36,235 nt of DNA, from contig JAOPVZ010000082.1 of the NCBI GenBank assembly GCA_025965935.1, forward strand, positions 1 to 36,235, read 5' to 3'. The notes below the pieces were generated by a model. It searched no databases, was not told where the DNA came from, and was given only the letters and a program-made list of their open reading frames with translations. Position 1 is the stretch's first letter. The number at the start of each line of letters is the position of its first letter. The DNA is from Frankiales bacterium. GTDB lineage: Bacteria; Actinomycetota; Actinomycetes; Mycobacteriales; SCTD01. Both the position numbers and the translations under genes were made by a program. This document shows, piece by piece, positions 29,971 through 36,235 of this stretch.

Positions 29971-30891
29971 TTGCGCGCCAGGCGTTCCGTCCTTGCGGTC
30001 CCCGGCAACGACCCTCACAAGCTCGAGAAGGCCAAGGGCTTCACGAGCGATGCCGTCTTCCTCGACCTCGAGGACGCGGTGCCGCCGGCCGACAAGTCGC
30101 GTGCGCGCGGCCACGTCGTCGATGCGCTGACGTCCGGTGGCTGGGGCGACCGGGTGCGGACGGTACGGGTGAACGACCTGTCGACGAGGTGGACCTACCG
30201 CGACGTCATCGAGGTCGTCGAGGGCGCAGGGCGTCACCTCGACGCGATCGTGCTGCCGAAGGTGCAGGGTGCCGACCACGTCGTCTGGCTCGACCTGCTG
30301 CTCACCCAGATCGAGCTGACCATGGGCTACGAGTCGGGGGAGATCGGCATCGAGCCGCAGATCGAGTCCGCGGCCGGGCTGCTCTGGGCTGCGGACATCG
30401 CCGCGGCCAGCCCGCGCGTGACGTCGCTCGTCTTCGGCCCCGGCGACTTCGCGGCGGACCTCGGGATGTCCTCGCCCTTCGTCGGTGCCGAGCCGTTCAC
30501 CGGAGCCTTCGACTCCGCGCTGCTCACCATCCGGGCGGCGGCCACGACCGCTGACGTGCAGGCGATCGACGGGCCCTGGCAGCGGGTCGCCGACCTTGAC
30601 GGCTTCCGGGCCCGCGCCACTCGCAGCGCCGCGCTCGGGTTCGACGGCACCTGGGTCCTGCACCCGTCCCAGGTGGACATCGCGCACGAGGTCTTCAGCC
30701 CGACCCGGGAGGCCTTCGACCGGGCGCGCGAGGTGGTCGCCGTTGTCGACGAGGGTCGCGGGGTCGCGATGCTCGGCGACGTCATGGTCGACGAGGCCAG
30801 TCGCAAGCTCGCCGAGCGCACCGTGGCCCGCGGGCTGGCGGGAGGTCTGGGTGAGCAGTCTCACGCCCCCGAGGTGGCTACTGATCAGTAG
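29971..30891 (+). CDS. CoA-ester lyase, HpcH/HpaI-CitE family (third copy)
   Basis: The 306-residue protein is another Mg-dependent HpcH/HpaI-CitE lyase: RARRSVLAVPGNDPHKLEKA, DAVFLDLEDAVPPADK, DAIVLPKVQGADHV, EPQIESAAGLLWAADI, LVFGPGDFAADLGM, GFDGTWVLHPSQVDIAHEVFSPT and AMLGDVMVDEASRKLAER. It belongs to a branch different from the two at 18.8-20.7 kb (Mcl1-like). I chose TTG 29971 because relatives begin at M-RARRS and AGAGGA (29959-29964) ends six bases before it; ATG 29956 adds five residues but has no ribosome site. The acyl-CoA dehydrogenase gene follows, suggesting one degradative pathway for a branched or hydroxy-acid CoA ester. Which ester is unknown. Confidence 0.85.
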   Translation: MRARRSVLAVPGNDPHKLEKAKGFTSDAVFLDLEDAVPPADKSRARGHVVDALTSGGWGDRVRTVRVNDLSTRWTYRDVIEVVEGAGRHLDAIVLPKVQGADHVVWLDLLLTQIELTMGYESGEIGIEPQIESAAGLLWAADIAAASPRVTSLVFGPGDFAADLGMSSPFVGAEPFTGAFDSALLTIRAAATTADVQAIDGPWQRVADLDGFRARATRSAALGFDGTWVLHPSQVDIAHEVFSPTREAFDRAREVVAVVDEGRGVAMLGDVMVDEASRKLAERTVARGLAGGLGEQSHAPEVATDQ

Positions 30892-30935
30892 CCGGTGGGA
30901 CACTCTCCCGAAACGCTGAAGAGGGAGCACGCGCG

Positions 30936-32138
30936 ATGGGACGCCTGGCCAACACCGAGGGCCTCACGGAGATCCAGCAGGAGATCCTGTCGACCGTCCG
31001 CGGCTTCGTGGACAAGGAGATCATCCCCTACGCGACCGAGCTCGAGCACAAGGACGAGTTCCCTGAGGCGATCGTCGAGGGCATGAAGGAGATGGGGCTG
31101 TTCGGCCTCATGATTCCCGAGGAGTACGGCGGTCTGGGCGAGTCGCTGCTGACCTACGCGCTCGTCGTGGAGGAGATCGCCCGCGGCTGGATGAGCGTCT
31201 CCGGCGTCATCAACACCCACTTCATCGTGGCGTACATGCTCAAGCAGCACGGCACCCCCGAGCAGAAGGACCGGCTGCTGCCCAAGATGGCGACCGGCGA
31301 GATCCGCGGCGCCTTCTCGATGTCCGAGCCGCACTGCGGCTCCGACGTCGCCGCCATCAAGAGCAAGGCGGTCCAGGACGGCAGCGACTTCGTCCTCGAC
31401 GGCCAGAAGATGTGGCTCACCAACGGCGCCCGGGCGAGCGTCGTCGCGACCCTGGTCCGCACCGACGAGGGCAGCGACTCGGTCTACAAGAACATGACGA
31501 CCTTCCTCGTGGAGAAGGAGCCGGGCTTCGGCGAGACCGCCCCGGGCATCACGATCCCCGGCAAGATCGACAAGATGGGCTACAAGGGCGTCGAGACCAC
31601 CGAGATGGTCATGGAGGGCGCCCGTGTCCCCGCGACGTCGATCCTCGGCGGCGAGGAGGGCCGCGGCAAGGGCTTCTACCAGATGATGGACGGCGTCGAG
31701 GTCGGCCGCGTCAACGTCGCCGCGCGGGCCTGCGGCATCTCGATCCGGGCCTTCGAGCTCGCCATCTCCTACGCGCAGCAGCGGCACACGTTCGGCAAGC
31801 CGCTGACCGGCCACCAGGCCATCCAGTTCAAGCTCGCCGAGATGGCCACCAAGGTCGAGGCCGCGCACGCGCTCATGGTCAACGCCGCCCGCCTCAAGGA
31901 CGCCGGCAAGCGCAACGACGTCGAGGCCGGCATGGCAAAGCTGCTCGCCTCCGAGTACTGCGCCGAAGTCACCCAGGAGGCGTTCCGCATCCACGGCGGC
32001 TACGGCTACGCCAAGGAGTACGAGATCGAGCGCCTGATGCGTGAGGCCCCGTTCCTGCTCATCGGCGAGGGCACCAGCGAGATCCAGAAGACGATCATCA
32101 GCCGGGGCCTGCTCAAGGACTACCAGCTCAAGGGCTGA
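30936..32138 (+). CDS. Acyl-CoA dehydrogenase
   Basis: The 400-residue flavoprotein has the ACAD plan: helical N-terminal domain (ILSTVRGFVDKEIIPYATE, LFGLMIPEEYGGLG), FAD-binding middle (AFSMSEPHCGSDVAAIKSKA, KMWLTNGARASVVATLV) and C-terminal domain (VEVGRVNVAARACGISIRAFELAI, RHTFGKPLTGHQAIQFKLAEMA, IHGGYGYAKEYEIERLMREAP) with the catalytic-Glu motif IGEGTSEIQ near the end. It oxidises an acyl-CoA to its 2,3-enoyl form and passes electrons to ETF. Chain length is not readable. GAGGGAG lies eight bases before ATG 30936. It follows the third CoA lyase by 44 bases and is probably in its operon. It lacks the long N-terminal extension of methylsuccinyl-CoA dehydrogenase. Confidence 0.93.
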   Translation: MGRLANTEGLTEIQQEILSTVRGFVDKEIIPYATELEHKDEFPEAIVEGMKEMGLFGLMIPEEYGGLGESLLTYALVVEEIARGWMSVSGVINTHFIVAYMLKQHGTPEQKDRLLPKMATGEIRGAFSMSEPHCGSDVAAIKSKAVQDGSDFVLDGQKMWLTNGARASVVATLVRTDEGSDSVYKNMTTFLVEKEPGFGETAPGITIPGKIDKMGYKGVETTEMVMEGARVPATSILGGEEGRGKGFYQMMDGVEVGRVNVAARACGISIRAFELAISYAQQRHTFGKPLTGHQAIQFKLAEMATKVEAAHALMVNAARLKDAGKRNDVEAGMAKLLASEYCAEVTQEAFRIHGGYGYAKEYEIERLMREAPFLLIGEGTSEIQKTIISRGLLKDYQLKG

Positions 32139-32147
32139 CCCGGGCCC

Positions 32148-32225
32148 CTTCCCTGCTCGGGTTCGACCCCGCATGCCCTGCGTGAGCGTCGCTGCGGAAC
32201 CTCGGGTCGTACGTGGGCAGGGAAG
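32148..32225. repeat. Inverted repeat in the gap before the secreted hydrolase-like gene
   Basis: CTTCCCTGC (32148-32156) and GCAGGGAAG (32217-32225) are perfect 9-bp inverted copies; within the loop GGGTTCGACCC forms a small hairpin. The 170-base gap (32139-32308) holds no gene that I can support; these may mark the end of the acyl-CoA dehydrogenase transcript. Confidence 0.42.
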
Positions 32226-32308
32226 CAGCTGAAACGGGGACGGAGCGCGGCAGGAACGCGGTCCGGGCTGTCGAAGACGGCAGGCAACCGACGTACCCGG
32301 AGGTTGTC

Positions 32309-34450
32309 GTGCGCTTGTCCCGTGCCCTCGTCGCCCTGGCGGCCACGACCGCGGTGCTGCCGTTCGTGCCGAGCGCGTCCGCCGGCAGCGGCCACGTGGT
32401 CATCACCGTCCTGTCGAGCCGCGCCGACCTGGTCTCCGCCGGTGATGCGCTGGTCGCCGTCTCGGTACCGGCGGGCGCGCGCGGCCTGAGGGTCGAGGCG
32501 GGCGTCCGCGACGTGACGAGGGCGTTCGCGAAGCGCGCCGACGGGCAGGTGCGTGGCCTGGTCACGGGCTTGCCGCTGGGCAGCACGACGCTGACGGCGA
32601 CCGTGGCCGACGGACGCGGCGCGCGCATCACGCTCGTCGACCACGCCATCGGTGGCCCGGTCTTCGCCGGCCCGCAGATCCAGCCGTGGGCCTGCGCCGC
32701 CGGCACGCACGGCAAGCAGTGCGACGCGGCGCCGACCTACACCTACAAGTACATGCCGGGGGGACTGAACGGGACGCCGGGCCAGGCCGTCGGCAACCAG
32801 TCGCCGCTGCAGGACTACGACCCCGCCAACCCGCCGCCGGCCCCGCTCATCGCGACGACGACCACCCAGACCGGCGTGACCGTGCCCTTCATCGTGCGGA
32901 GCGAGACCGGCTACCTGGATCGCGACCAGTACTCGATCTCCGCGCTGTTCCAGCCGGGCAAGAAGTGGGACGGGACGACGCCGCAGCCGCAGTTCAACCA
33001 CAAGCTGGTGCTCACGCACGGCGCGAGCTGCGACACCGAGTACGAGACCGGAACCGCACCCGACACCCTGAACGTGGCCGCCCTTGGCGCCGGCTTCGTC
33101 GTCGCGTCGCACGCGCTCGACAACGCCGGTCACAACTGCAACCTCGCCGTGCAGGCCGAGGCCCTCGCGATGACGAAGGAGCGCGTCATCGAGCAGTACG
33201 GCACGCTCCGCTACACGATCGGCTCGGGCTGCTCCGGGGGCTCGCTGGTGCAGCAGCAGGTGGCGAACGCCTACCCCGGCATCTACCAGGGGATCTCGCC
33301 GCAGTGCTCGTTCACGGACGCGTGGAGCAGCGCCCAACAGTACGTCGACTACCTCATGCTGCTGAAGTACTTCCAGGACCCGTCGCGCTGGACCCCGGGC
33401 ACCACGTGGGACCCGGTCGCGATCAGCCAGGTGCTCGGGCACCCGAACGTCGGCAACCCCGTCACCTTCACGACCGTCATCCCCAACAGCTCCGACCCGT
33501 CGCGGTCCTGCCCCGGTGTCCCGGCCGGGCAGGTCTACGACCCTGCCAAGAACCCCAAGGGCGTGAAGTGCACGCTGCAGGACTACATGGTGAACATGTT
33601 CGGCAAGCGACCTGACGGGTTCGCCAACCGCGGGCTCGGCAACGTCGGCATCCAGTACGGCCTCGCCGGCCTTCGCAACGGGCTGATCAGCCCGGCGCAG
33701 TTCGCCGACCTCAACGCCCACCTCGGCGGGCTGGACATCAAGGGCGACATCTCGAAGCAGCGGCTCGCGGGCGACCCAGTGGGCCTGCAGCGGGCCTACT
33801 CCACCGGCGCGGTCGACAGCGCCAACAACCTCGACAAGGTCGCCATCATCGACCTGCGGGGCCCTGACCCGGGTGCCTTCCACGACGTCTACCGGACCTA
33901 CGCGCTGCGGGCGCGGCTGATGCGTGACTTCGGCACCGCCGCGAACCAGGTCCTCTGGCGCGGCCAGGTCCCGCTGCTCGGCGACGCCAACTACGTCGAC
34001 CAGGCGATCTTCGCCCTCGACACGTGGCTGGACCGGGTGTCCAAGGACGACCGGTCGGTCCCGCTGGCGAAGAAGATCATCGCGGACAAGCCGAGTGACA
34101 TCGGCGAGCGCTGCACCGACGGCGCCGGCCAGTCGCTGCCCGGCGAGGTCTGCGACGAGACGGTCGCCGCGTACGCCTCACCGCGGATCGCCGCGGGTGG
34201 TCCGCTGGCCGACGACGTCCTGCAGTGCCGGCTCAAGCAGCTTCGTCGCGACGACTACAACGTGACGTTCACCAGCGCGCAGTCGGCGGAGCTCAAGAGC
34301 GCGTTCCCGAAGGGCGTGTGCGACTACTCCCAGCCCGGCGTCGGACAGCGGGGTGCCACCTCATGGCTCACCTACCAGGACGCCGGCGGCAAGGTCGTCT
34401 ACGGCGGTACGCCGATGGGCCCGCCACCGGTCAGCACGCCCTTCTCCTGA
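32309..34450 (+). CDS. Secreted DUF6351-like protein with tannase-like Cys-Ser motif
   Basis: The 713-residue protein has a signal peptide (cut after ASA at about residue 25), then about 100 residues of Ig-like beta structure (VVITVLSSRADLVSAGDALV) and a large domain rich in paired Cys. It resembles actinobacterial DUF6351 proteins. The segment YTIGSGCSGGSLVQQQ (Cys308, Ser309) has the nucleophile-elbow shape with a Cys next to Ser, as in tannase/feruloyl-esterase enzymes, and VAIIDLRGPDPGAFHDVY could give Asp and His. I infer an exported alpha/beta hydrolase; the substrate is unknown. GTG 32309 has GGAGG five bases upstream. It stands alone between the ACAD gene and the SUFU-domain gene. Confidence 0.72.
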   Translation: MRLSRALVALAATTAVLPFVPSASAGSGHVVITVLSSRADLVSAGDALVAVSVPAGARGLRVEAGVRDVTRAFAKRADGQVRGLVTGLPLGSTTLTATVADGRGARITLVDHAIGGPVFAGPQIQPWACAAGTHGKQCDAAPTYTYKYMPGGLNGTPGQAVGNQSPLQDYDPANPPPAPLIATTTTQTGVTVPFIVRSETGYLDRDQYSISALFQPGKKWDGTTPQPQFNHKLVLTHGASCDTEYETGTAPDTLNVAALGAGFVVASHALDNAGHNCNLAVQAEALAMTKERVIEQYGTLRYTIGSGCSGGSLVQQQVANAYPGIYQGISPQCSFTDAWSSAQQYVDYLMLLKYFQDPSRWTPGTTWDPVAISQVLGHPNVGNPVTFTTVIPNSSDPSRSCPGVPAGQVYDPAKNPKGVKCTLQDYMVNMFGKRPDGFANRGLGNVGIQYGLAGLRNGLISPAQFADLNAHLGGLDIKGDISKQRLAGDPVGLQRAYSTGAVDSANNLDKVAIIDLRGPDPGAFHDVYRTYALRARLMRDFGTAANQVLWRGQVPLLGDANYVDQAIFALDTWLDRVSKDDRSVPLAKKIIADKPSDIGERCTDGAGQSLPGEVCDETVAAYASPRIAAGGPLADDVLQCRLKQLRRDDYNVTFTSAQSAELKSAFPKGVCDYSQPGVGQRGATSWLTYQDAGGKVVYGGTPMGPPPVSTPFS

Positions 34451-34467
34451 GCAGGGAAGCGGCTGGA

Positions 34468-34473
34468 TAGGTT
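34468..34473 (+). promoter_or_regulatory. -10 element TAGGTT for the SUFU-domain gene
   Basis: TAGGTT ends six bases before GTG 34480. No Shine-Dalgarno lies between, so the transcript would be leaderless. It drives the 34.5-36.2 kb three-gene unit. Confidence 0.6.
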
Positions 34474-34479
34474 GATCCG

Positions 34480-35040
34480 GTGGAACCGGACGAGCTGCTC
34501 ACGCTCGTCGAGGTCCACCTGGTCAACGTCCTCGGGCACGACAGCGGGCGGGCCTCCGTCAGCTTCCTCGGCACCGACCCGATCGACGTGCTGCGGTTCG
34601 GCCCGGACGCGGAGGGGCTGATCCGCTACGCCACCCTCGGGATGTCCCGCGCGCCGATGAGCGGTTCCTCCGAGCTCACCACCGAGGGCCCCCGCGCCGA
34701 GCTGCTGCTGTCGGTGCGCGGTGCCCAGGACAGCGTGCTCCGCCGGCTTGGGGTGCTCGCCGCCAGCCCGGGTGTCGAAGGGGTGGTCATCAGCGCCGGA
34801 GCGGGCCTCGACCTGGGGGAGCCGCTGTGGGACGGGGCGCGGTTCACCGCCGTGCTCGTCGGCGAGCCCGGTGGCCTCGTCTCGGACCTCGAGGGCGTGC
34901 AGTTCCTGCCGCTGCTCCCGATGACCCCGAACGAGGCGGCCTGGAAGCGGGTGCACGGCACCGAGGCCCTGCAGGAGCGGTGGCTGGCCCAGGGCTGCGA
35001 CCTCCGCGACCCGGCACGGCCGGAAGCCGACCTGAGGTGA
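34480..35040 (+). CDS. Suppressor-of-fused (SUFU) domain protein
   Basis: The 186-residue protein has the bacterial SUFU-domain marks: VEVHLVNVLGHDSG at the start, VLRFGPDAEGLIRYATLGMS, ELTTEGPRAELLLSVRG, the VLAASPGVEGVVISAGAGLDLGEPLW segment and the conserved end FLPLLPMTPNEAAWKRVHG. The bacterial members are of unknown function; animal SUFU is a Hedgehog regulator, and some bacterial ones are thought to be immunity proteins or scaffolds, which I cannot decide. It overlaps the DUF2332 gene by GTGA. No signal peptide. Confidence 0.85.
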   Translation: MEPDELLTLVEVHLVNVLGHDSGRASVSFLGTDPIDVLRFGPDAEGLIRYATLGMSRAPMSGSSELTTEGPRAELLLSVRGAQDSVLRRLGVLAASPGVEGVVISAGAGLDLGEPLWDGARFTAVLVGEPGGLVSDLEGVQFLPLLPMTPNEAAWKRVHGTEALQERWLAQGCDLRDPARPEADLR

Positions 35041-36065
35041 CCTCGTTCGGCGAGCGGATGCTGCTGCAGGCCGAGCAGTGCCGGCTGATGGGCAGCCCGC
35101 TCACCGGCGCCCTGCTCGAGGGGGCGGCTGCGGACCTTCGGGCCGGCGGGGTCGTCGCGGACGTGGTCGCGCCGTACCTCGACCTGCCGCCGGGCGCGGT
35201 CCCGTCACTGCGCTTCGCCGGCGCCCTGCACCGGCTGGTCCTCGAGCGCAAGGCTCCGCAGCTGGCTCTGCACTACCCCAGCGTCGGCGGCACGGCGCCG
35301 GTCGAGGAGGTCTGGCCGGTCGCAGCGCGCACGTGCCACGAGCACCTTCCCGAGCTGCGGCAGCTGATGGCTCGGCCTGTGCAGACCAACGAGGTCGGAC
35401 GTTCGGCGGTGCTGTTCGGCGCGCTCGGCATGATCGCGGGGCCGGTCCGGCTCCTCGAGGTCGGGGCCTCCGCAGGGTTGAACCTCCGCTGCGACCACTT
35501 CGCCTACACCGCAGGCGATCTCGTGCTCGGAGACCCGACAAGCCCGGTCGTCCTGCAGGACCCGTGGGAGAACCCGCCGCCCGTGCAGCACGGCGTCCAG
35601 GTCGTCGAGCGGCGCGGTTGCGACCCGAACCCGCTCGACCCGACCACCACCGACGGTCGATTGACGCTGACGTCCTACGTGTGGGCCGACCAGGTCGCCC
35701 GGCTGCAGCGGTTGCGTGGTGCGCTCGACATCGCGGCCCGCGTCCCAGCGCCGGTCGAGCGGGCCGGGGCCCTGGAGTTCCTCACCCGGGAGCTGGCGCG
35801 GCCCCGCGACGAGGTCACCACGGTCGTGTGGCACAGCGTCGTCTGGCAGTACGTCGAACCCGCCGAGCGGGCCGCCGTCGACCAGCTCCTCCAGCACGTC
35901 GGTCGACCGCTGGTGCGGATCAGCCTCGAGCCGGAGGCCGTCGACGGCAGCTACGTCTTCCGGGTGCACGCCACCTGCTATCCCTCCGGCCGTCGCGTCC
36001 ACCTCGCCGATGCCCTGGGCCACGGGCCGCCGGTCCGCTGGACCGGTGCGAGGATCGAGCCGTGA
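35037..36065 (+). CDS. DUF2332-family protein
   Basis: The 342-residue protein has the DUF2332 plan: an N-terminal helical part (RMLLQAEQCRLMGSPLTGALLEG, LRFAGALHRLVLERKAPQLALHYPS), then QTNEVGRSAVLFGALGMI, the SAM-dependent-like loop VRLLEVGASAGLNLRCD, a DPTTTDGRLTLTSYVWADQVARLQRLRGALD region and late VVWHSVVWQYV. The GASAGLN loop resembles a methyltransferase nucleotide loop but I see no proof of activity, and the family is uncharacterised. It overlaps both neighbours (GTGA at each end), so SUFU, DUF2332 and DCC genes are one unit. Confidence 0.85.
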   Translation: MTSFGERMLLQAEQCRLMGSPLTGALLEGAAADLRAGGVVADVVAPYLDLPPGAVPSLRFAGALHRLVLERKAPQLALHYPSVGGTAPVEEVWPVAARTCHEHLPELRQLMARPVQTNEVGRSAVLFGALGMIAGPVRLLEVGASAGLNLRCDHFAYTAGDLVLGDPTSPVVLQDPWENPPPVQHGVQVVERRGCDPNPLDPTTTDGRLTLTSYVWADQVARLQRLRGALDIAARVPAPVERAGALEFLTRELARPRDEVTTVVWHSVVWQYVEPAERAAVDQLLQHVGRPLVRISLEPEAVDGSYVFRVHATCYPSGRRVHLADALGHGPPVRWTGARIEP

Positions 36066-36235
36066 CCACCTTGGTGTACGACGGGGACTGCGCGTTCTGC
36101 ACCTCGTCCGTGCACCTGATGGAACGGCTCCGCATCCACGCCGACACCGTCATCCCTTGGCAGCAGGCGGATCTCGATGCCCTGGGGCTGACGGCCGAGC
36201 AGTGCTCGGCCAAGCTGCAGTGGGTCGGCGACAGC
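36062..36235 (+). CDS. DCC-family thiol-disulphide oxidoreductase (3' truncated)
   Basis: Only the first 58 residues are in the window. They carry the DCC signature, LVYDGDCAFCTSSVHLMERL, with the Cys-x-x-Cys at about residues 10-13, and the QQADLDALGLTAEQC helix that follows. The family (DUF393) is small thioredoxin-like proteins with a redox-active CxxC, substrate unknown. GTG 36062 overlaps the DUF2332 stop (GTGA). The gene continues beyond the right edge. Confidence 0.85.
   Translation, partial: MTTLVYDGDCAFCTSSVHLMERLRIHADTVIPWQQADLDALGLTAEQCSAKLQWVGDS

Noticed and set aside
32156-32175. GGGTTCGACCCC resembling a tRNA T-arm or attachment site
   Set aside because: The 5-bp T-stem does not pair, there is no acceptor or anticodon arm nearby, and no second copy or integrase was seen.
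32206-32230. GGAAC sites at about 32206 and 32263 as further SigE-type promoters
   Set aside because: No GTT at 16-18 bases follows either site.
1-36235. CRISPR arrays, rRNA/tRNA genes, insertion sequences, prophage
   Set aside because: No regular spaced repeats, transposase or integrase motifs, or RNA gene signatures were seen on reading either strand.

Overview
The window is about 36 kb of very GC-rich DNA, dense in genes, with many GTG starts and 1- to 4-base stop/start overlaps. Gene content points to a high-GC actinomycete: a 7Fe ferredoxin beside actinobacterial-type DapC, divergent dapD/dapE, a DUF3117 microprotein, and the sigE–anti-sigma–htrA–tatB block. I cannot name the genus from sequence alone. 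No rRNA, tRNA, CRISPR array, insertion sequence or prophage was seen, and no stretch above 300 bases lacks a gene.

Layout. 1-1.6 kb: the 3' end of a large Ig-repeat exported protein, closed by two strong hairpins. 1.6-3.0 kb (-): lipoprotein, SirB1-type protein and a stand-alone SH3-like domain. 3.0-7.0 kb: fdxA, dapC, GNAT, dapD, dapE, forming much of the succinylase branch of meso-diaminopimelate/lysine synthesis. 7.1-10.8 kb: NTF2-like protein, DJ-1/PfpI protein, two tandem LOG-type phosphoribohydrolases, a DivIVA-domain membrane protein and an SRPBCC protein. 10.9-13.3 kb: DUF3117, pepA and a convergent O-methyltransferase. 13.4-17.7 kb: an envelope-stress operon sigE, rseA-type anti-sigma, rseB, htrA, tatB, then a small membrane-anchored protein. 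17.7-20.7 kb (-): two CoA-ester lyases resembling malyl-CoA lyase (Mcl1) and malyl-CoA thioesterase (Mcl2), then mrp. 20.8-22.2 kb: divergent marR with azlCD. 22.2-27.3 kb (-): an MgtE_N/CBS protein, DUF1003 protein, a PilB/GspE ATPase fused to zinc ribbons and a receiver domain, and an alpha/beta hydrolase. 27.4-32.1 kb: SDR, PhzF, EamA transporter, a third CoA-ester lyase and an acyl-CoA dehydrogenase. 32.3-36.2 kb: a secreted hydrolase-like protein, a SUFU-domain protein, DUF2332 and a truncated DCC thiol oxidoreductase.

How the parts work together. The dap genes feed cell-wall and lysine synthesis. The sigE operon would sense and repair envelope damage (sigma factor, anti-sigma, sensor, protease, Tat component). 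The MarR-flanked lyases would cleave malyl- or methylmalyl-CoA, as in the ethylmalonyl-CoA pathway or related routes, whose other enzymes lie outside the window.

The most distinctive signals are: (i) many genes preceded by a TANNNT-like -10 only 6-8 bases from the start codon, suggesting leaderless transcripts, including interlocked divergent -10 elements in the 23-bp dapD/dapE gap; (ii) the ATPase-zinc ribbon-receiver fusion; (iii) an RseB-type sensor inside an actinobacterial sigE operon. All functional calls are by reading motifs and family memory; no database search was run.
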